From contig NZ_JAKNQY010000032.1 in NCBI RefSeq assembly GCF_024494355.1, positions 1 through 64,000 on the forward strand: a stretch of 64,000 nt of DNA. Direction: 5' to 3'. The number at the start of each line of letters is the position of its first letter. Position 1 is the first letter of the stretch. A program made the position numbers and the translations under genes. This stretch comes from Pseudomonas sp. Q11 (GTDB taxonomy: Bacteria > Pseudomonadota > Gammaproteobacteria > Pseudomonadales > Pseudomonadaceae). The notes beneath the pieces are model-generated. The model did no database searches, had not been told where the DNA came from, and saw only the letters and a list, made by a program, of their open reading frames with translations. Shown here one piece after another: positions 6,902 through 15,600 of this stretch.

Positions 6902-9298
6902 ATGAAGACAACCATCGAATTGCCTCTCCTGCCATTGCGTGATGTCGTGGTGTATCCGCACATGGTTATCCCGCTGTTCGTGGGGCGCGAGAAGTCTATC
7001 GAAGCTCTCGAGGCTGCGATGACGGGTGACAAGCAGATTCTTCTGTTGGCGCAGAGAAATCCTGCTGACGATGATCCCGGCGAAGGCGCACTTTATCGCG
7101 TGGGCACAATTGCAACGGTTCTGCAGCTGCTCAAGCTGCCCGACGGCACCGTCAAGGTACTGGTCGAAGGCGAGCAGCGGGGCACGGTCGAGCGTTTCAG
7201 CGAAGTGGACGGCCATTGCCGGGCCGAAGTGTCGCTGATCGACGAAGTGGACGCGCCTGAGCGCGAGTCTGAAGTGTTTGTCCGCAGTCTTTTGTCGCAG
7301 TTCGAACAATACGTGCAGTTGGGCAAGAAGGTGCCTGCTGAGGTCCTGTCGTCGCTTAACAGCATCGACGAACCTGGGCGGCTGGTCGATACGATGGCGG
7401 CCCACATGGCCCTCAAGATCGAGCAGAAGCAGGAAATCCTCGAAATCATCGATCTGTCGGCCCGTGTCGAACACGTGCTGGCATTGCTTGATGGCGAAAT
7501 TGATCTGCTCCAGGTCGAGAAGCGCATTCGTGGCCGCGTCAAGAAACAGATGGAGCGCAGCCAGCGCGAGTACTACCTGAATGAGCAGATGAAGGCCATT
7601 CAGAAGGAGCTTGGCGACGGTGACGAAGGGCACAATGAAATCGAAGACCTGAAAAAGCGCATCGATGCTGCCGGTCTGCCCAAGGATGCGCTTGCCAAGG
7701 CCCAGGCGGAGTTGAACAAGCTCAAGCAAATGTCGCCGATGTCTGCCGAAGCCACCGTGGTGCGTACCTATATCGACTGGCTGGTCCAGGTGCCTTGGAA
7801 AGCCCAGAGCAAGGTGCGTCTGGACCTGGCTCGTGCCGAAGACATTCTCGACGCCGACCATTACGGTCTGGAAGAGGTCAAGGAGCGCATTCTCGAATAC
7901 CTCGCCGTGCAAAAGCGCGTGAAGAAAATCCGCGGCCCGGTTTTGTGCCTGGTAGGGCCTCCAGGGGTCGGTAAAACATCGCTGGCCGAGTCGATTGCCC
8001 ACGCGACCAATCGGAAATTCGTGCGCATGGCCCTCGGTGGCGTGCGCGATGAAGCGGAAATTCGTGGTCATCGCCGCACTTACATCGGCTCGATGCCAGG
8101 AAGATTGATTCAAAAGATGACGAAGGTCGGCGTGCGCAATCCGCTGTTTCTTTTGGATGAAATCGACAAGATGGGCAGCGATATGCGCGGCGATCCCGCT
8201 TCTGCGCTGCTCGAAGTGCTCGATCCGGAGCAGAATCACAATTTCAACGATCACTATCTGGAGGTCGACTACGACCTGTCGGACGTGATGTTCCTCTGCA
8301 CCTCCAACTCCATGAACATTCCGCCAGCACTGCTGGACCGGATGGAGGTGATCCGTCTGCCGGGTTACACCGAAGACGAGAAGATCAACATCGCCGTCAA
8401 ATACCTTTCGCCCAAGCAGATCCAGGCCAACGGCCTGAAAAAAGGCGAGCTGGAATTTGACGAGGAAGCGATTCGCGACATTATCCGCTACTACACCCGC
8501 GAGGCCGGTGTGCGTGGTCTGGAGCGGCAAATTGCCAAGGTCTGCCGTAAGGCGGTCAAAGAGCATGCGCTGGAAAAACGCTTCGCGGTCAAGGTTACAG
8601 CAGACCTGCTGGAGCACTTCCTGGGTGTGCGCAAATTCCGCTACGGCCTCGCCGAGCAGCAGGATCAGATTGGCCAGGTGACCGGCCTTGCGTGGACTCA
8701 GGTCGGTGGTGAGTTGCTGACTATTGAAGCAGCCGTGGTGCCGGGCAAGGGTCAACTGATCAAGACCGGTTCGCTGGGCGATGTGATGGTCGAGTCGATC
8801 ACCGCGGCGCTGACGGTAGTGCGCAGCCGCGCCAGGAGCCTGGGCATTCCCCTGGACTTCCATGAGAAGCGCGACACCCATATCCATATGCCAGAAGGGG
8901 CTACGCCCAAGGACGGCCCTAGCGCCGGCGTGGGCATGTGTACGGCCCTGGTCTCTGCGCTGACCGGCATTCCGGTGCGTGCCGATGTCGCCATGACCGG
9001 TGAAATCACTCTGCGTGGCCAGGTATTGGCCATTGGCGGCCTGAAGGAAAAACTGCTGGCGGCTCACCGTGGCGGGATCAAGACCGTGATCATTCCTGAA
9101 GAGAATGTCCGCGATCTGAAGGAGATTCCTGACAACATTAAGCAGGATCTTCAGATCAAACCGGTTAAATGGATTGACGAGGTCCTGCAAATTGCGCTGC
9201 AATACGCGCCGGAGCCCTTGCCGGATGTGGCTCCAGAGATAGTCGCGAAGGACGATAAGCGAGAGTCTGACTCTAAGGAAAGAATTAGCACGCATTAA
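6902..9298 (+). CDS. lon: ATP-dependent Lon protease
   Basis: Lon is a cytoplasmic hexameric AAA+ serine protease that degrades misfolded and regulatory proteins. The product has 798 residues. In order it shows the N-terminal substrate domain (from MKTTIELPLLPLRDVVVYP), the AAA+ module with Walker A GPPGVGKTS and Walker B FLLDEIDKM, and the C-terminal protease domain with the catalytic Ser in KDGPSAGVGM and the Lys in GGLKEKLLAAHRGG. I chose ATG 6902 because it starts the conserved N-terminus. The 40 extra upstream residues overlap the promoter. It is probably its own transcription unit with a heat-shock promoter. Confidence 0.97.
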   Translation: MKTTIELPLLPLRDVVVYPHMVIPLFVGREKSIEALEAAMTGDKQILLLAQRNPADDDPGEGALYRVGTIATVLQLLKLPDGTVKVLVEGEQRGTVERFSEVDGHCRAEVSLIDEVDAPERESEVFVRSLLSQFEQYVQLGKKVPAEVLSSLNSIDEPGRLVDTMAAHMALKIEQKQEILEIIDLSARVEHVLALLDGEIDLLQVEKRIRGRVKKQMERSQREYYLNEQMKAIQKELGDGDEGHNEIEDLKKRIDAAGLPKDALAKAQAELNKLKQMSPMSAEATVVRTYIDWLVQVPWKAQSKVRLDLARAEDILDADHYGLEEVKERILEYLAVQKRVKKIRGPVLCLVGPPGVGKTSLAESIAHATNRKFVRMALGGVRDEAEIRGHRRTYIGSMPGRLIQKMTKVGVRNPLFLLDEIDKMGSDMRGDPASALLEVLDPEQNHNFNDHYLEVDYDLSDVMFLCTSNSMNIPPALLDRMEVIRLPGYTEDEKINIAVKYLSPKQIQANGLKKGELEFDEEAIRDIIRYYTREAGVRGLERQIAKVCRKAVKEHALEKRFAVKVTADLLEHFLGVRKFRYGLAEQQDQIGQVTGLAWTQVGGELLTIEAAVVPGKGQLIKTGSLGDVMVESITAALTVVRSRARSLGIPLDFHEKRDTHIHMPEGATPKDGPSAGVGMCTALVSALTGIPVRADVAMTGEITLRGQVLAIGGLKEKLLAAHRGGIKTVIIPEENVRDLKEIPDNIKQDLQIKPVKWIDEVLQIALQYAPEPLPDVAPEIVAKDDKRESDSKERISTH

Positions 9299-9322
9299 TA
9301 CGTATTTGCTTGGGGGGCTTCC

Positions 9323-9352
9323 TTGACAGTTTTTTAGAGCCCTTGTTATAAA
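9323..9352 (+). promoter_or_regulatory. Strong sigma70 promoter of hupB
   Basis: A perfect TTGACA (9323-9328) and TATAAA (9347-9352) are 18 bases apart. An inverted repeat AGAGCC (9336-9341) / GGCTCT (9355-9360) straddles the -10 box and could be an operator or a leader structure. Confidence 0.7.
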
Positions 9353-9447
9353 GCGGCTCTTAAGTGTCTGTAGGCCATTCAGCACTCGTTTTTGCTTTCA
9401 CCAAAAAAACTTAGAATCATCTCAAAATAGATATAAGGGGACTTAGA

Positions 9448-9723
9448 GTGAACAAGTCGGAACTGATTGATGCTATCGCTGCATCCGCTGATATCCCGAA
9501 AGCTGCTGCTGGCCGTGCGCTGGACGCTGTGATCGAATCCGTCACTGGCGCTCTCAAGGCCGGCGACTCCGTTGTTCTGGTTGGTTTCGGCACCTTCTCC
9601 GTGACCGATCGCCCAGCACGCACAGGCCGCAACCCGCAGACCGGCCAGACGCTGGAAATCCCTGCTGCCAAGAAGCCTGGTTTCAAGGCTGGCAAGGCAT
9701 TGAAAGAAGCTGTTAACGACTAA
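9448..9723 (+). CDS. hupB: HU-beta nucleoid-associated DNA-binding protein
   Basis: HU bends and compacts DNA as a dimer. The 91-residue protein has the family core VVLVGFGTFSV followed by the DNA-binding arm (RPARTGRNPQTGQ) and the C-terminal PGFKAGKALKEAV. The start is a GTG at 9448, with AAGGGGA about 8 bases upstream. It sits 149 bases after lon behind a near-consensus promoter, the same order as in other pseudomonads and E. coli. Confidence 0.96.
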   Translation: MNKSELIDAIAASADIPKAAAGRALDAVIESVTGALKAGDSVVLVGFGTFSVTDRPARTGRNPQTGQTLEIPAAKKPGFKAGKALKEAVND

Positions 9724-9770
9724 GGTTTTACCGAGTTTATCCGGGTCGGGGTCATGCCTGGCTTGGCAGC

Positions 9771-9846
9771 GGAGCGGTCATACAGCCGGTTTGTAGCCGG
9801 TGTGTCACGCCAGGACTCGCGGGTTTGAGTCCGGTCCGCTCCGCCA
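9771..9846 (+). pseudogene. Degenerate tRNA-Asp (GTC) gene
   Basis: The 76 bases look like a decayed tRNA-Asp. The acceptor GGAGCGG/CCGCTCC is perfect, anticodon GTC sits in the loop GTGTCAC, and G discriminator plus CCA are present. Defects are a C:A mismatch in the anticodon stem, a G:G mismatch in the T-stem, T-loop TTTGAGT (the invariant C56 is T), A at position 10, and a D-arm reduced to three pairs and one base short. It is followed by a perfect terminator. It is either a pseudogene or an unusual tRNA. Confidence 0.65.
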
Positions 9847-9854
9847 GTTACGAG

Positions 9855-9881
9855 AAGGCGCATCCTCGGATGCGCCTTTCT
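9855..9881 (+). terminator. Terminator after the tRNA-Asp-like sequence
   Basis: AAGGCGCATCC (9855-9865) is perfectly complementary to GGATGCGCCTT (9868-9878), followed by TCTTCT. It fits a former or present tRNA transcription unit. Confidence 0.75.
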
Positions 9882-9948
9882 TCTATCCGGATTCTACCCA
9901 CGCTCCACGGTTGCCTAAATTTGAAGTTCAACCGTTTCTGGGGGACGC

Positions 9949-11820
9949 ATGCTGCAGAATATCAGGGACAATTCACAAGGCTGGATTGCCAAAACCATCA
10001 TCGGGGTCATCGTCGTATTGATGGCGTTGACCGGTTTCGATGCCATTTTTCAAGCCACCACCAACAGCAATGACGCGGCCAAGGTCAACGGTGAAGAAAT
10101 CAGCCAGAACGAGCTGAGCCAGGCGGTCGACATGCAACGCCGTCAGCTCATGCAGCAACTGGGTAAGGATTTCGATGCTTCGTTGCTGGACGAAAAGATG
10201 CTGCGCGACTCGGCGCTCAAGGGCCTGATCGATCGCAAGCTGTTGCTGCAAGGCGCACAGGATTCGAAATTTGCTTTCTCTGAAGCTGCGTTGGATCAGG
10301 TGATCCTGCAAACGCCTGAGTTTCAGGTCGATGGCAAATTCAGCGCCGAGCGTTTCGACCAGGTGATCCGCCAACTGGGTTACAGCCGCATGCAGTTTCG
10401 CCAGATGCTGGCTCAGGAAATGCTGATCGGTCAGTTGCGCGCAGGTCTGGCTGGCAGTGGATTCGTCACCGATACCCAGGTGTTGGCCTTTGCCCGTCTG
10501 GAAAAACAGACCCGTGATTTCGCCACCTTGAATATCAAGGCCGACCCGTCGGCGGTGAAGCTGACCGACGATGAGGTCAAGGCTTACTACGACAAACACG
10601 CCAAGGAGTTCATGACGCCCGATCAGGTGGTCATCGACTACCTTGAGCTGAAGAAGGCCTCCTTCTTCGATCAGGTCAGCGTCAAGGACGAAGATCTGCA
10701 AGCGGCCTATCAGAAAGAAATCGCCAACCTGTCCGAACAGCGTCGGGCTGCGCATATCCTGATTGAGGTGAACGACAAGGTCACCGAAGCCCAGGCCAAG
10801 GCGAAGATCGAAGAAATCCAGGCTCGCCTGGCCAAGGGCGAATCGTTTGAGGCTTTGGCCAAAGAGTTCTCCCAGGACCCGGGTTCCGCGAATAATGGCG
10901 GCGACCTCGGTTATGCCGGTCCGGGCGTCTACGATCCGGAGTTCGAGAAAGCGCTGTATGCCTTGAGCAAGGATCAGGTTTCGGCACCGGTGCGCACCGA
11001 TTTCGGTTATCACCTGATCAAGCTGCTGGGTGTCGAAGCGCCTGAAGTGCCTACGTTTGCCAGCCTCAAGGACAAGCTTGTCCGCGAGCTGAAAACCCAG
11101 CAGGTTGAGCAGCGTTTCGTAGAGGCGACCAAGCAACTGGAGGATGCCTCCTTCGAAGCTTCCGACCTGGCGCAGCCAGCCCAGGACCTGAAATTGACCG
11201 TTCACACGTCGGCGCCGTTCGGCCGTGAGGGTGGGGAAGGGATCGCGGCCAACCGCGCGGTGATCACCGCCGCGTTCAGCCCGGAGGTACTGGATGAAGG
11301 GGCCAACAGCACCGCCATCGAGCTGGACCCGGAAACCGTCGTGGTGCTGCGTGCCAAAGAACACCGCAAGCCTGAGCAACTGCCGCTGGAAAGCGTGGAT
11401 GGAGCCATTCGCACTCAACTGGCCAAGGAGCACGCCAGCGCCGCGGCCAAGACCCGGGCCGATGAGCTGATCGCCGGTCTGCGCGACGGTAAGACTGCCT
11501 TGGACACACCTGTCGAGGGTCAGAGCTGGAAAGTCATCGAAGCGGCGACCCGCAGCCAGGAAGGTATCGATCCGGCGGTATTGCAGGCGTTGTTCCGGAT
11601 GCCCAAGCCCGAGTCGAAAGACAAGCCGACGTTCAGCAGTGTGACGTTGCCCGACGGCAGCTTGGTGGTCGTGCGTTTGAATGGTGTAAACGAAGCGGCG
11701 GCGCCGACTGACGAGGAGAAGGCTCAGTATCGACGCTATCTCGCCTCTCGTGTCGGCCAGCAGGACTTCGCTGCTTACCGCAAGCAATTGGAAAGTGAGG
11801 CGGACATCGAGCGCTTCTAA
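9949..11820 (+). CDS. ppiD: Membrane-anchored periplasmic chaperone / parvulin-type PPIase
   Basis: PpiD is anchored near the Sec translocon and helps periplasmic folding. The 623-residue protein has one N-terminal transmembrane helix (IGVIVVLMALTGFDAIF, about residues 17-33), a SurA-like N-domain, and a parvulin (PpiC) domain around residues 265-360 (AAHILIEV, GGDLGYAGPGVYDPEFEKA, FGYHLIKLL). The ATG at 9949 has GGGGGAC upstream. It lies downstream of hupB as in related genomes and ends before a strong terminator. Confidence 0.95.
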   Translation: MLQNIRDNSQGWIAKTIIGVIVVLMALTGFDAIFQATTNSNDAAKVNGEEISQNELSQAVDMQRRQLMQQLGKDFDASLLDEKMLRDSALKGLIDRKLLLQGAQDSKFAFSEAALDQVILQTPEFQVDGKFSAERFDQVIRQLGYSRMQFRQMLAQEMLIGQLRAGLAGSGFVTDTQVLAFARLEKQTRDFATLNIKADPSAVKLTDDEVKAYYDKHAKEFMTPDQVVIDYLELKKASFFDQVSVKDEDLQAAYQKEIANLSEQRRAAHILIEVNDKVTEAQAKAKIEEIQARLAKGESFEALAKEFSQDPGSANNGGDLGYAGPGVYDPEFEKALYALSKDQVSAPVRTDFGYHLIKLLGVEAPEVPTFASLKDKLVRELKTQQVEQRFVEATKQLEDASFEASDLAQPAQDLKLTVHTSAPFGREGGEGIAANRAVITAAFSPEVLDEGANSTAIELDPETVVVLRAKEHRKPEQLPLESVDGAIRTQLAKEHASAAAKTRADELIAGLRDGKTALDTPVEGQSWKVIEAATRSQEGIDPAVLQALFRMPKPESKDKPTFSSVTLPDGSLVVVRLNGVNEAAAPTDEEKAQYRRYLASRVGQQDFAAYRKQLESEADIERF

Positions 11821-11846
11821 GTGTCCTGATGGCTTGCCCCAGAACG

Positions 11847-11871
11847 ACCCGGCCGAAAGGCCGGGTTTTTT
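11847..11871 (+). terminator. Rho-independent terminator after ppiD
   Basis: ACCCGGCC pairs with GGCCGGGT around a GAAA tetraloop, followed by T5-6. Confidence 0.93.
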
Positions 11872-12041
11872 GTGTCTGTGTGTTGCATCGGGCGCTATCT
11901 TCGTCGGGCCATCGAGTTCGCGTCTTTTTCCGGCCTGTAACCCCCAGTAGACTTGTAACCCCTTTGTGACAAGATTAGCCACGCTGCCTCCCAGCGTTCT
12001 ATTGCACAATACGGCCCGGATCGTTTTCCTCAGGATGTTCA

Positions 12042-12953
12042 ATGTTCAGATCATTTCATATGCGCACCGTCGGGCTCGCACTGGTGCTGGCCGCAGCAGT
12101 CGGTTGCTCGTCGAAGAAAACCGCTATTTACGAGCATGAAAACTTCGATGATTCCGGTACGTTCTCGCGCTCCTATTCAGTGAATGATGCAGCGACCTGC
12201 GAAGCCGGACGCCGGGCGTTGCTCAGCCAGGGCTACATCATTACCAGCAGCGATCCGAAGCTGGTCAGCGGTCACAAGAGTTTTCAGCAGACCGGCGAAA
12301 CCCATATGGAGATCAGTTTCAATCTGGTTTGTGCTGAAGACGGTGGTCCCGGGCACCGTGCGACCATGTTTGCCAATGCCTTGCAGGACCGTTATGCACT
12401 GAAGAAAACCAACAACTCCGCCAGTCTGGGCGTGGGGGTGCTTGGATCGGTTTCGATGCCGATCGGTTCGTCCGATGATTCGATGGTCAAGGTCGCCAGC
12501 GAAACCGTCGCGTCGGCCAAATTCTATGAACGCTTCTTTGCCCTCGTGGAGTTGTTTCTGCCTCCCGAGGCAAAGAAACCCGTGGAAGAAGCCGAAAAAC
12601 CCCAAGCGGAGCTGGGCGTTCCGGAAACCCGGGTCGAGCCGGCGGCGTTGTCACCGGTTTCTACGCCAGAACCTGCCGCGATGCCCATACCACCTCCTGC
12701 TCCGGCTACAGGGCCGGAACCCGCACCCGAAGCTGCTCCAGCGCCTGTCGCGCCGGTAGAGGAGGTCACGCCCGCGCCAGTCGAGAGTTCTCCCGCCGTC
12801 TCGGAGCCGGTCGCGCCGCCAGCCGAGCCCGCGCCGATCGCACCCAGTGAGCCTGAATCATCCGAGCCAGCCTCGACGCAAACCATTACACCGCCACCCG
12901 CCAGCGCTTTGCCGGCCCCTTCCGAGCCAATCCAGCCGCTTCCCGCTTCCTGA
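12042..12953 (+). CDS. DUF2242-like predicted lipoprotein with Pro/Ala-rich tail
   Basis: The function is unknown. The first 26 residues form a lipoprotein-type signal (LALVLAAAVGC, Cys about residue 22), so it is probably attached to the outer membrane. Residues 30-180 form the conserved part, which I associate with family DUF2242 (ENFDDSGTFSRSYS, CEAGRRALLSQGY, MEISFNLVC). From about residue 185 to the end the chain is almost only Pro, Ala, Glu, Ser and Val, a flexible tail that could cross peptidoglycan. I chose the ATG at 12042, with AGGA upstream. A second ATG at 12060 is possible. It stands alone between ppiD and a small ORF. Confidence 0.75.
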   Translation: MFRSFHMRTVGLALVLAAAVGCSSKKTAIYEHENFDDSGTFSRSYSVNDAATCEAGRRALLSQGYIITSSDPKLVSGHKSFQQTGETHMEISFNLVCAEDGGPGHRATMFANALQDRYALKKTNNSASLGVGVLGSVSMPIGSSDDSMVKVASETVASAKFYERFFALVELFLPPEAKKPVEEAEKPQAELGVPETRVEPAALSPVSTPEPAAMPIPPPAPATGPEPAPEAAPAPVAPVEEVTPAPVESSPAVSEPVAPPAEPAPIAPSEPESSEPASTQTITPPPASALPAPSEPIQPLPAS

Positions 12954-13028
12954 TGCTCAGTGGCAAGGGTGGAAATCCCTTGCCACACCTGCGCACAGTA
13001 ATTTCCCAACGCTGTGCTACGTTTAATT

Positions 13029-13072
13029 CATGAAGCTTTTACTTCATGTTTTGTTCATAAAGCGGCTTTATG
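13029..13072 (+). promoter_or_regulatory. Two consecutive perfect inverted repeats upstream of the small ORF
   Basis: CATGAAG-N6-CTTCATG (13029-13048) and CATAAAG-N3-CTTTATG (13056-13072) are similar half-site sequences in tandem. They may be operator sites or two RNA hairpins in the leader of the ORF at 13125. Confidence 0.4.
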
Positions 13073-13124
13073 CTGATACCAGCGCCATCAGGCATCGGTT
13101 TCAACGTTATGGGAAGGATTCAAG

Positions 13125-13211
13125 ATGGATGATTATCAGGAAGAGCTGCTGGAATATCAGGCGTACGAACTCGATCCCTTGGAACCCGCCGAGGATGCGA
13201 CGGAGTTGTAG
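13125..13211 (+). CDS. Small acidic protein, 28 residues
   Basis: ATG 13125 follows the strong ribosome site GGGAAGGA by 6-7 bases and opens a short frame coding an acidic peptide (MDDYQEELLEYQAYELDPLE, then PAEDATEL), ending at TAG 13211. The peptide has about ten acidic and no basic residues, and the first half can form an amphipathic helix. No function is known to me. The good ribosome site and the structured leader suggest it is translated. The 3' end lies 8 bases from the convergent AraC gene. Confidence 0.55.
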   Translation: MDDYQEELLEYQAYELDPLEPAEDATEL

Positions 13212-13219
13212 CTTGTAGC

Positions 13220-14257
13220 TTAAGTGCTTCTACGACTGCGCCGAAACTCTCCAGGGGTCTGGTTGTTCCAGCGCTTGAAGGCGCGTTGAAATGCCTCGGC
13301 TGAGGCGAACCCCAGCAAGTAAGCGATTTCGCCGAATGCCAGTTCAGTGTCGCGAATGTAGGTCATGGCCAGGTCGCGGCGGGTGTCGTTGAGGATTGCG
13401 CGAAATTGCGTGCCTTCTTCGGCCAGTTTGCGACGCAGTGTCCAGGTTGGCAGCTTCAGACGCGCCGCCACTTCTTCCAGGTCGGGTTCCCGGCCACCGT
13501 TGAGCAACGGCCCCAGCAGCTGGATGATGCGCTCGCGCAGGCTGCGGGTGCGGGTCAATTGCTCCAGTTCCCGTTCACACAGCTGAATCAGATGTCGCCA
13601 GGTGCCGGGGCAATGCTGGGGGTTGCGTTGGGCGAGACTGTCCAGCCCCAGGCGCAGCTGATTGTGTTCGGCTCCGAACTGGATCGGGCAGTCACCGACC
13701 GCGCGATAGGCTTCCAGGTATGCCGGTTCTTCGAACTCGATTTCTATTCGTTCAGCCCTCAACGCGACACCACTGACGCAGGACAACTGCGCAAGCCAGC
13801 CGGCGATGATCGAATCCACGACGAAGCGGTTGTAGGCGTTGTAGGGGCTGATGGAATAGAACCGCAGCCACGCGCCTCGGGCGTCCTCATGAAAACTCGA
13901 CTGACCGCGATAGTTGGAGCCGTACAGCGGCTCAAAGCGGATCATGCACCGCGCGGCTTCGCGCACCGTCGGCGCTTGGGCTGCAGTCACGCCCGCCAGC
14001 CCGGCCTGGCTCAAGCGACTAAGTTGGCCCATGCGCAAACCCAAGGCAGGGTCCTGGGTCTGTTGGATGGCCGCGTGCCCCAGGCGCATGTAGCGCGGGA
14101 TCGACAGACGGGCCCCGGGCTCGGCCAGGCGTGCGGCATCCAGACCGTATTGTTCGAGCAACGGCTGGGGATCTTGCCCATGGCTGGCCACCGCATCGGC
14201 CAGACTATGGACGAAGCTTACGGACAGGTCTCCCAGCCGCATCGGTTGCGGTTTCAT
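13220..14257 (-). CDS. AraC-family transcriptional regulator (arabinose-binding-like N-domain)
   Basis: This 345-residue regulator has an N-terminal effector domain of the kind found in OruR-like regulators (about residues 15-200) and a C-terminal AraC DNA-binding domain (from about 250: LEEVAARLKLPTWTLRRKL, second helix-turn-helix FGEIAYLLGFASAEAFQRAF). It follows the nitrilase-like gene on the same strand with 4 bases between them, so the two probably form an operon. The inducer is unknown. A link to nitrogen compounds is only inferred from the neighbour. Confidence 0.85.
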   Translation of the reverse strand: MKPQPMRLGDLSVSFVHSLADAVASHGQDPQPLLEQYGLDAARLAEPGARLSIPRYMRLGHAAIQQTQDPALGLRMGQLSRLSQAGLAGVTAAQAPTVREAARCMIRFEPLYGSNYRGQSSFHEDARGAWLRFYSISPYNAYNRFVVDSIIAGWLAQLSCVSGVALRAERIEIEFEEPAYLEAYRAVGDCPIQFGAEHNQLRLGLDSLAQRNPQHCPGTWRHLIQLCERELEQLTRTRSLRERIIQLLGPLLNGGREPDLEEVAARLKLPTWTLRRKLAEEGTQFRAILNDTRRDLAMTYIRDTELAFGEIAYLLGFASAEAFQRAFKRWNNQTPGEFRRSRRST

Positions 14258-14261
14258 GGTG

Positions 14262-15392
14262 TTACAGCCATAGATTCAGCAGGCGGGCGCCACGGGCTTC
14301 GCCGTCGGAGAAATGCTCACCGTTATGACTGATGAAGCTGCGCCCGGCGCTGCCGCTGTCCCAGAACTGACCTCGCAGGAACACACTGACGCCGCCCCTG
14401 GCCTGGCTGCTGGGCGGTTGACTGGTCAGTGTCAGGCGATGCCAGGCCTGGCCTTCACTCACTTCCCCAGGCTTGAGGCTGACTTCGCTCGGCGTGGGCA
14501 GCCCTTTATAGCCACTCCAGGGCTTGTCCCAAGCATCGCGACCGTTGACGAACGCAGGCACCGCGACCAGTTGCGCACCTTGTTCATTAAGCTGCCGATA
14601 GTGGAGCGGGTACCAACTGTCGCTGCCGATCAGCACGCCCAGGCGACCGGCAGGGGTGTCGACGACGCTGATGGTGTCCGGATGGTCTGGTCCAAGCACG
14701 CCCTGTTGCTCGAACACTGGATGCTGTTGGCGCTGTGGCTGGCCCAGCGGCCGACCGTCGCTGCCGAATACCAGGCTACTGTTGTACAGCGCGCCGCGGC
14801 CCGCCTTCAGTTCGCCATCGCTGACACTTGGCTCGGGCAGCACGATGGAGCCGGCCACCAGGGTCACGCCGAACTCCTTGGCGAGCCCGCCGAACAGTGC
14901 CTGGTAGTCACGGGCCATGGTGTCGGCTTTCATGCGCAGGTAAGCATCGTCCAGTCGGCTGTCACCTTGTGCGCTGAGCAGCGCACGGATGAACGCCAGC
15001 GGGTTGCTGACCGCCAGCCAATTCATGGCTTCCTTCAACGTGGCGGCCTGATACAACTCGTCTTTTTCACCGCTGACCATCAGCCAGGTGCCAATGTGCT
15101 CGGGCAACACCACGACGGTTTTATCATTGAGCAAACCCTGGTCACGAGCGGCCTGCAGGTAGGCCGCGAGTTTGCGATGCAGGCGTTCGGGGTTCTGGTA
15201 GTCGGTGGGGAACAGTTCAGGCTGGATGCCCAGCAAGTTGCCTCGATCGGCGGGGGTGCCCTGGTCAACCGCCAGATGGATGCGAAGGTCTGACAGGTAA
15301 TGACCCGCCGGACGATCCACCGTCCACAATGCGTAGGTGATCAGGGCGGCAATCAAGGCCAGTGACAACAGTAGGTACAGAAGTTTGCGCAT
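14262..15392 (-). CDS. Nitrilase-superfamily protein, membrane-anchored, apparently without catalytic Cys
   Basis: The 376 residues begin with a membrane anchor (LLYLLLSLALIAALITYALW), followed by a nitrilase-like alpha-beta-beta-alpha domain. The catalytic Glu is in place (VVLPEHIG, Glu98). At the position where the family has I-C-Y-D there is IGSDSWYP (residues 255-261), so the nucleophile Cys is Gly or Ser. The usual Lys after YNSS...DGxxLG is not obvious (GQPQRQQHP). It may be a non-catalytic binding protein or use another nucleophile. The start MRKLLYLL at 15392 fits the anchor. It is upstream of, and probably co-transcribed with, the AraC gene. Confidence 0.7.
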   Translation of the reverse strand: MRKLLYLLLSLALIAALITYALWTVDRPAGHYLSDLRIHLAVDQGTPADRGNLLGIQPELFPTDYQNPERLHRKLAAYLQAARDQGLLNDKTVVVLPEHIGTWLMVSGEKDELYQAATLKEAMNWLAVSNPLAFIRALLSAQGDSRLDDAYLRMKADTMARDYQALFGGLAKEFGVTLVAGSIVLPEPSVSDGELKAGRGALYNSSLVFGSDGRPLGQPQRQQHPVFEQQGVLGPDHPDTISVVDTPAGRLGVLIGSDSWYPLHYRQLNEQGAQLVAVPAFVNGRDAWDKPWSGYKGLPTPSEVSLKPGEVSEGQAWHRLTLTSQPPSSQARGGVSVFLRGQFWDSGSAGRSFISHNGEHFSDGEARGARLLNLWL

Positions 15393-15600
15393 GGGGAACA
15401 GTCAGCGGCCGTGTGCGGATTCATTGACTAGGGTAGGGCCCGCGATGGGGTGTTGCCAAGGGGCGTTGCGCATTTGGATCATTAAGTTGTCAGTTACGGC
15501 CATTGAGCACGCACCTCTCGGCTCTTAGGCTGTTTGGCATGACTGATGGAAGCCGCAGAGCCTCCACATTTTTCCGTGATCGCCCGTTGTGGAGTTATCG

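Noticed and set aside
6737..9385. 882-codon minus-strand frame opposite lon
   Set aside because: Lon is fully convincing on the plus strand. The antisense frame has no recognisable motif or ribosome site.
9973..12042. 689-codon minus-strand frame opposite ppiD
   Set aside because: Shadow of ppiD, with no domain visible.
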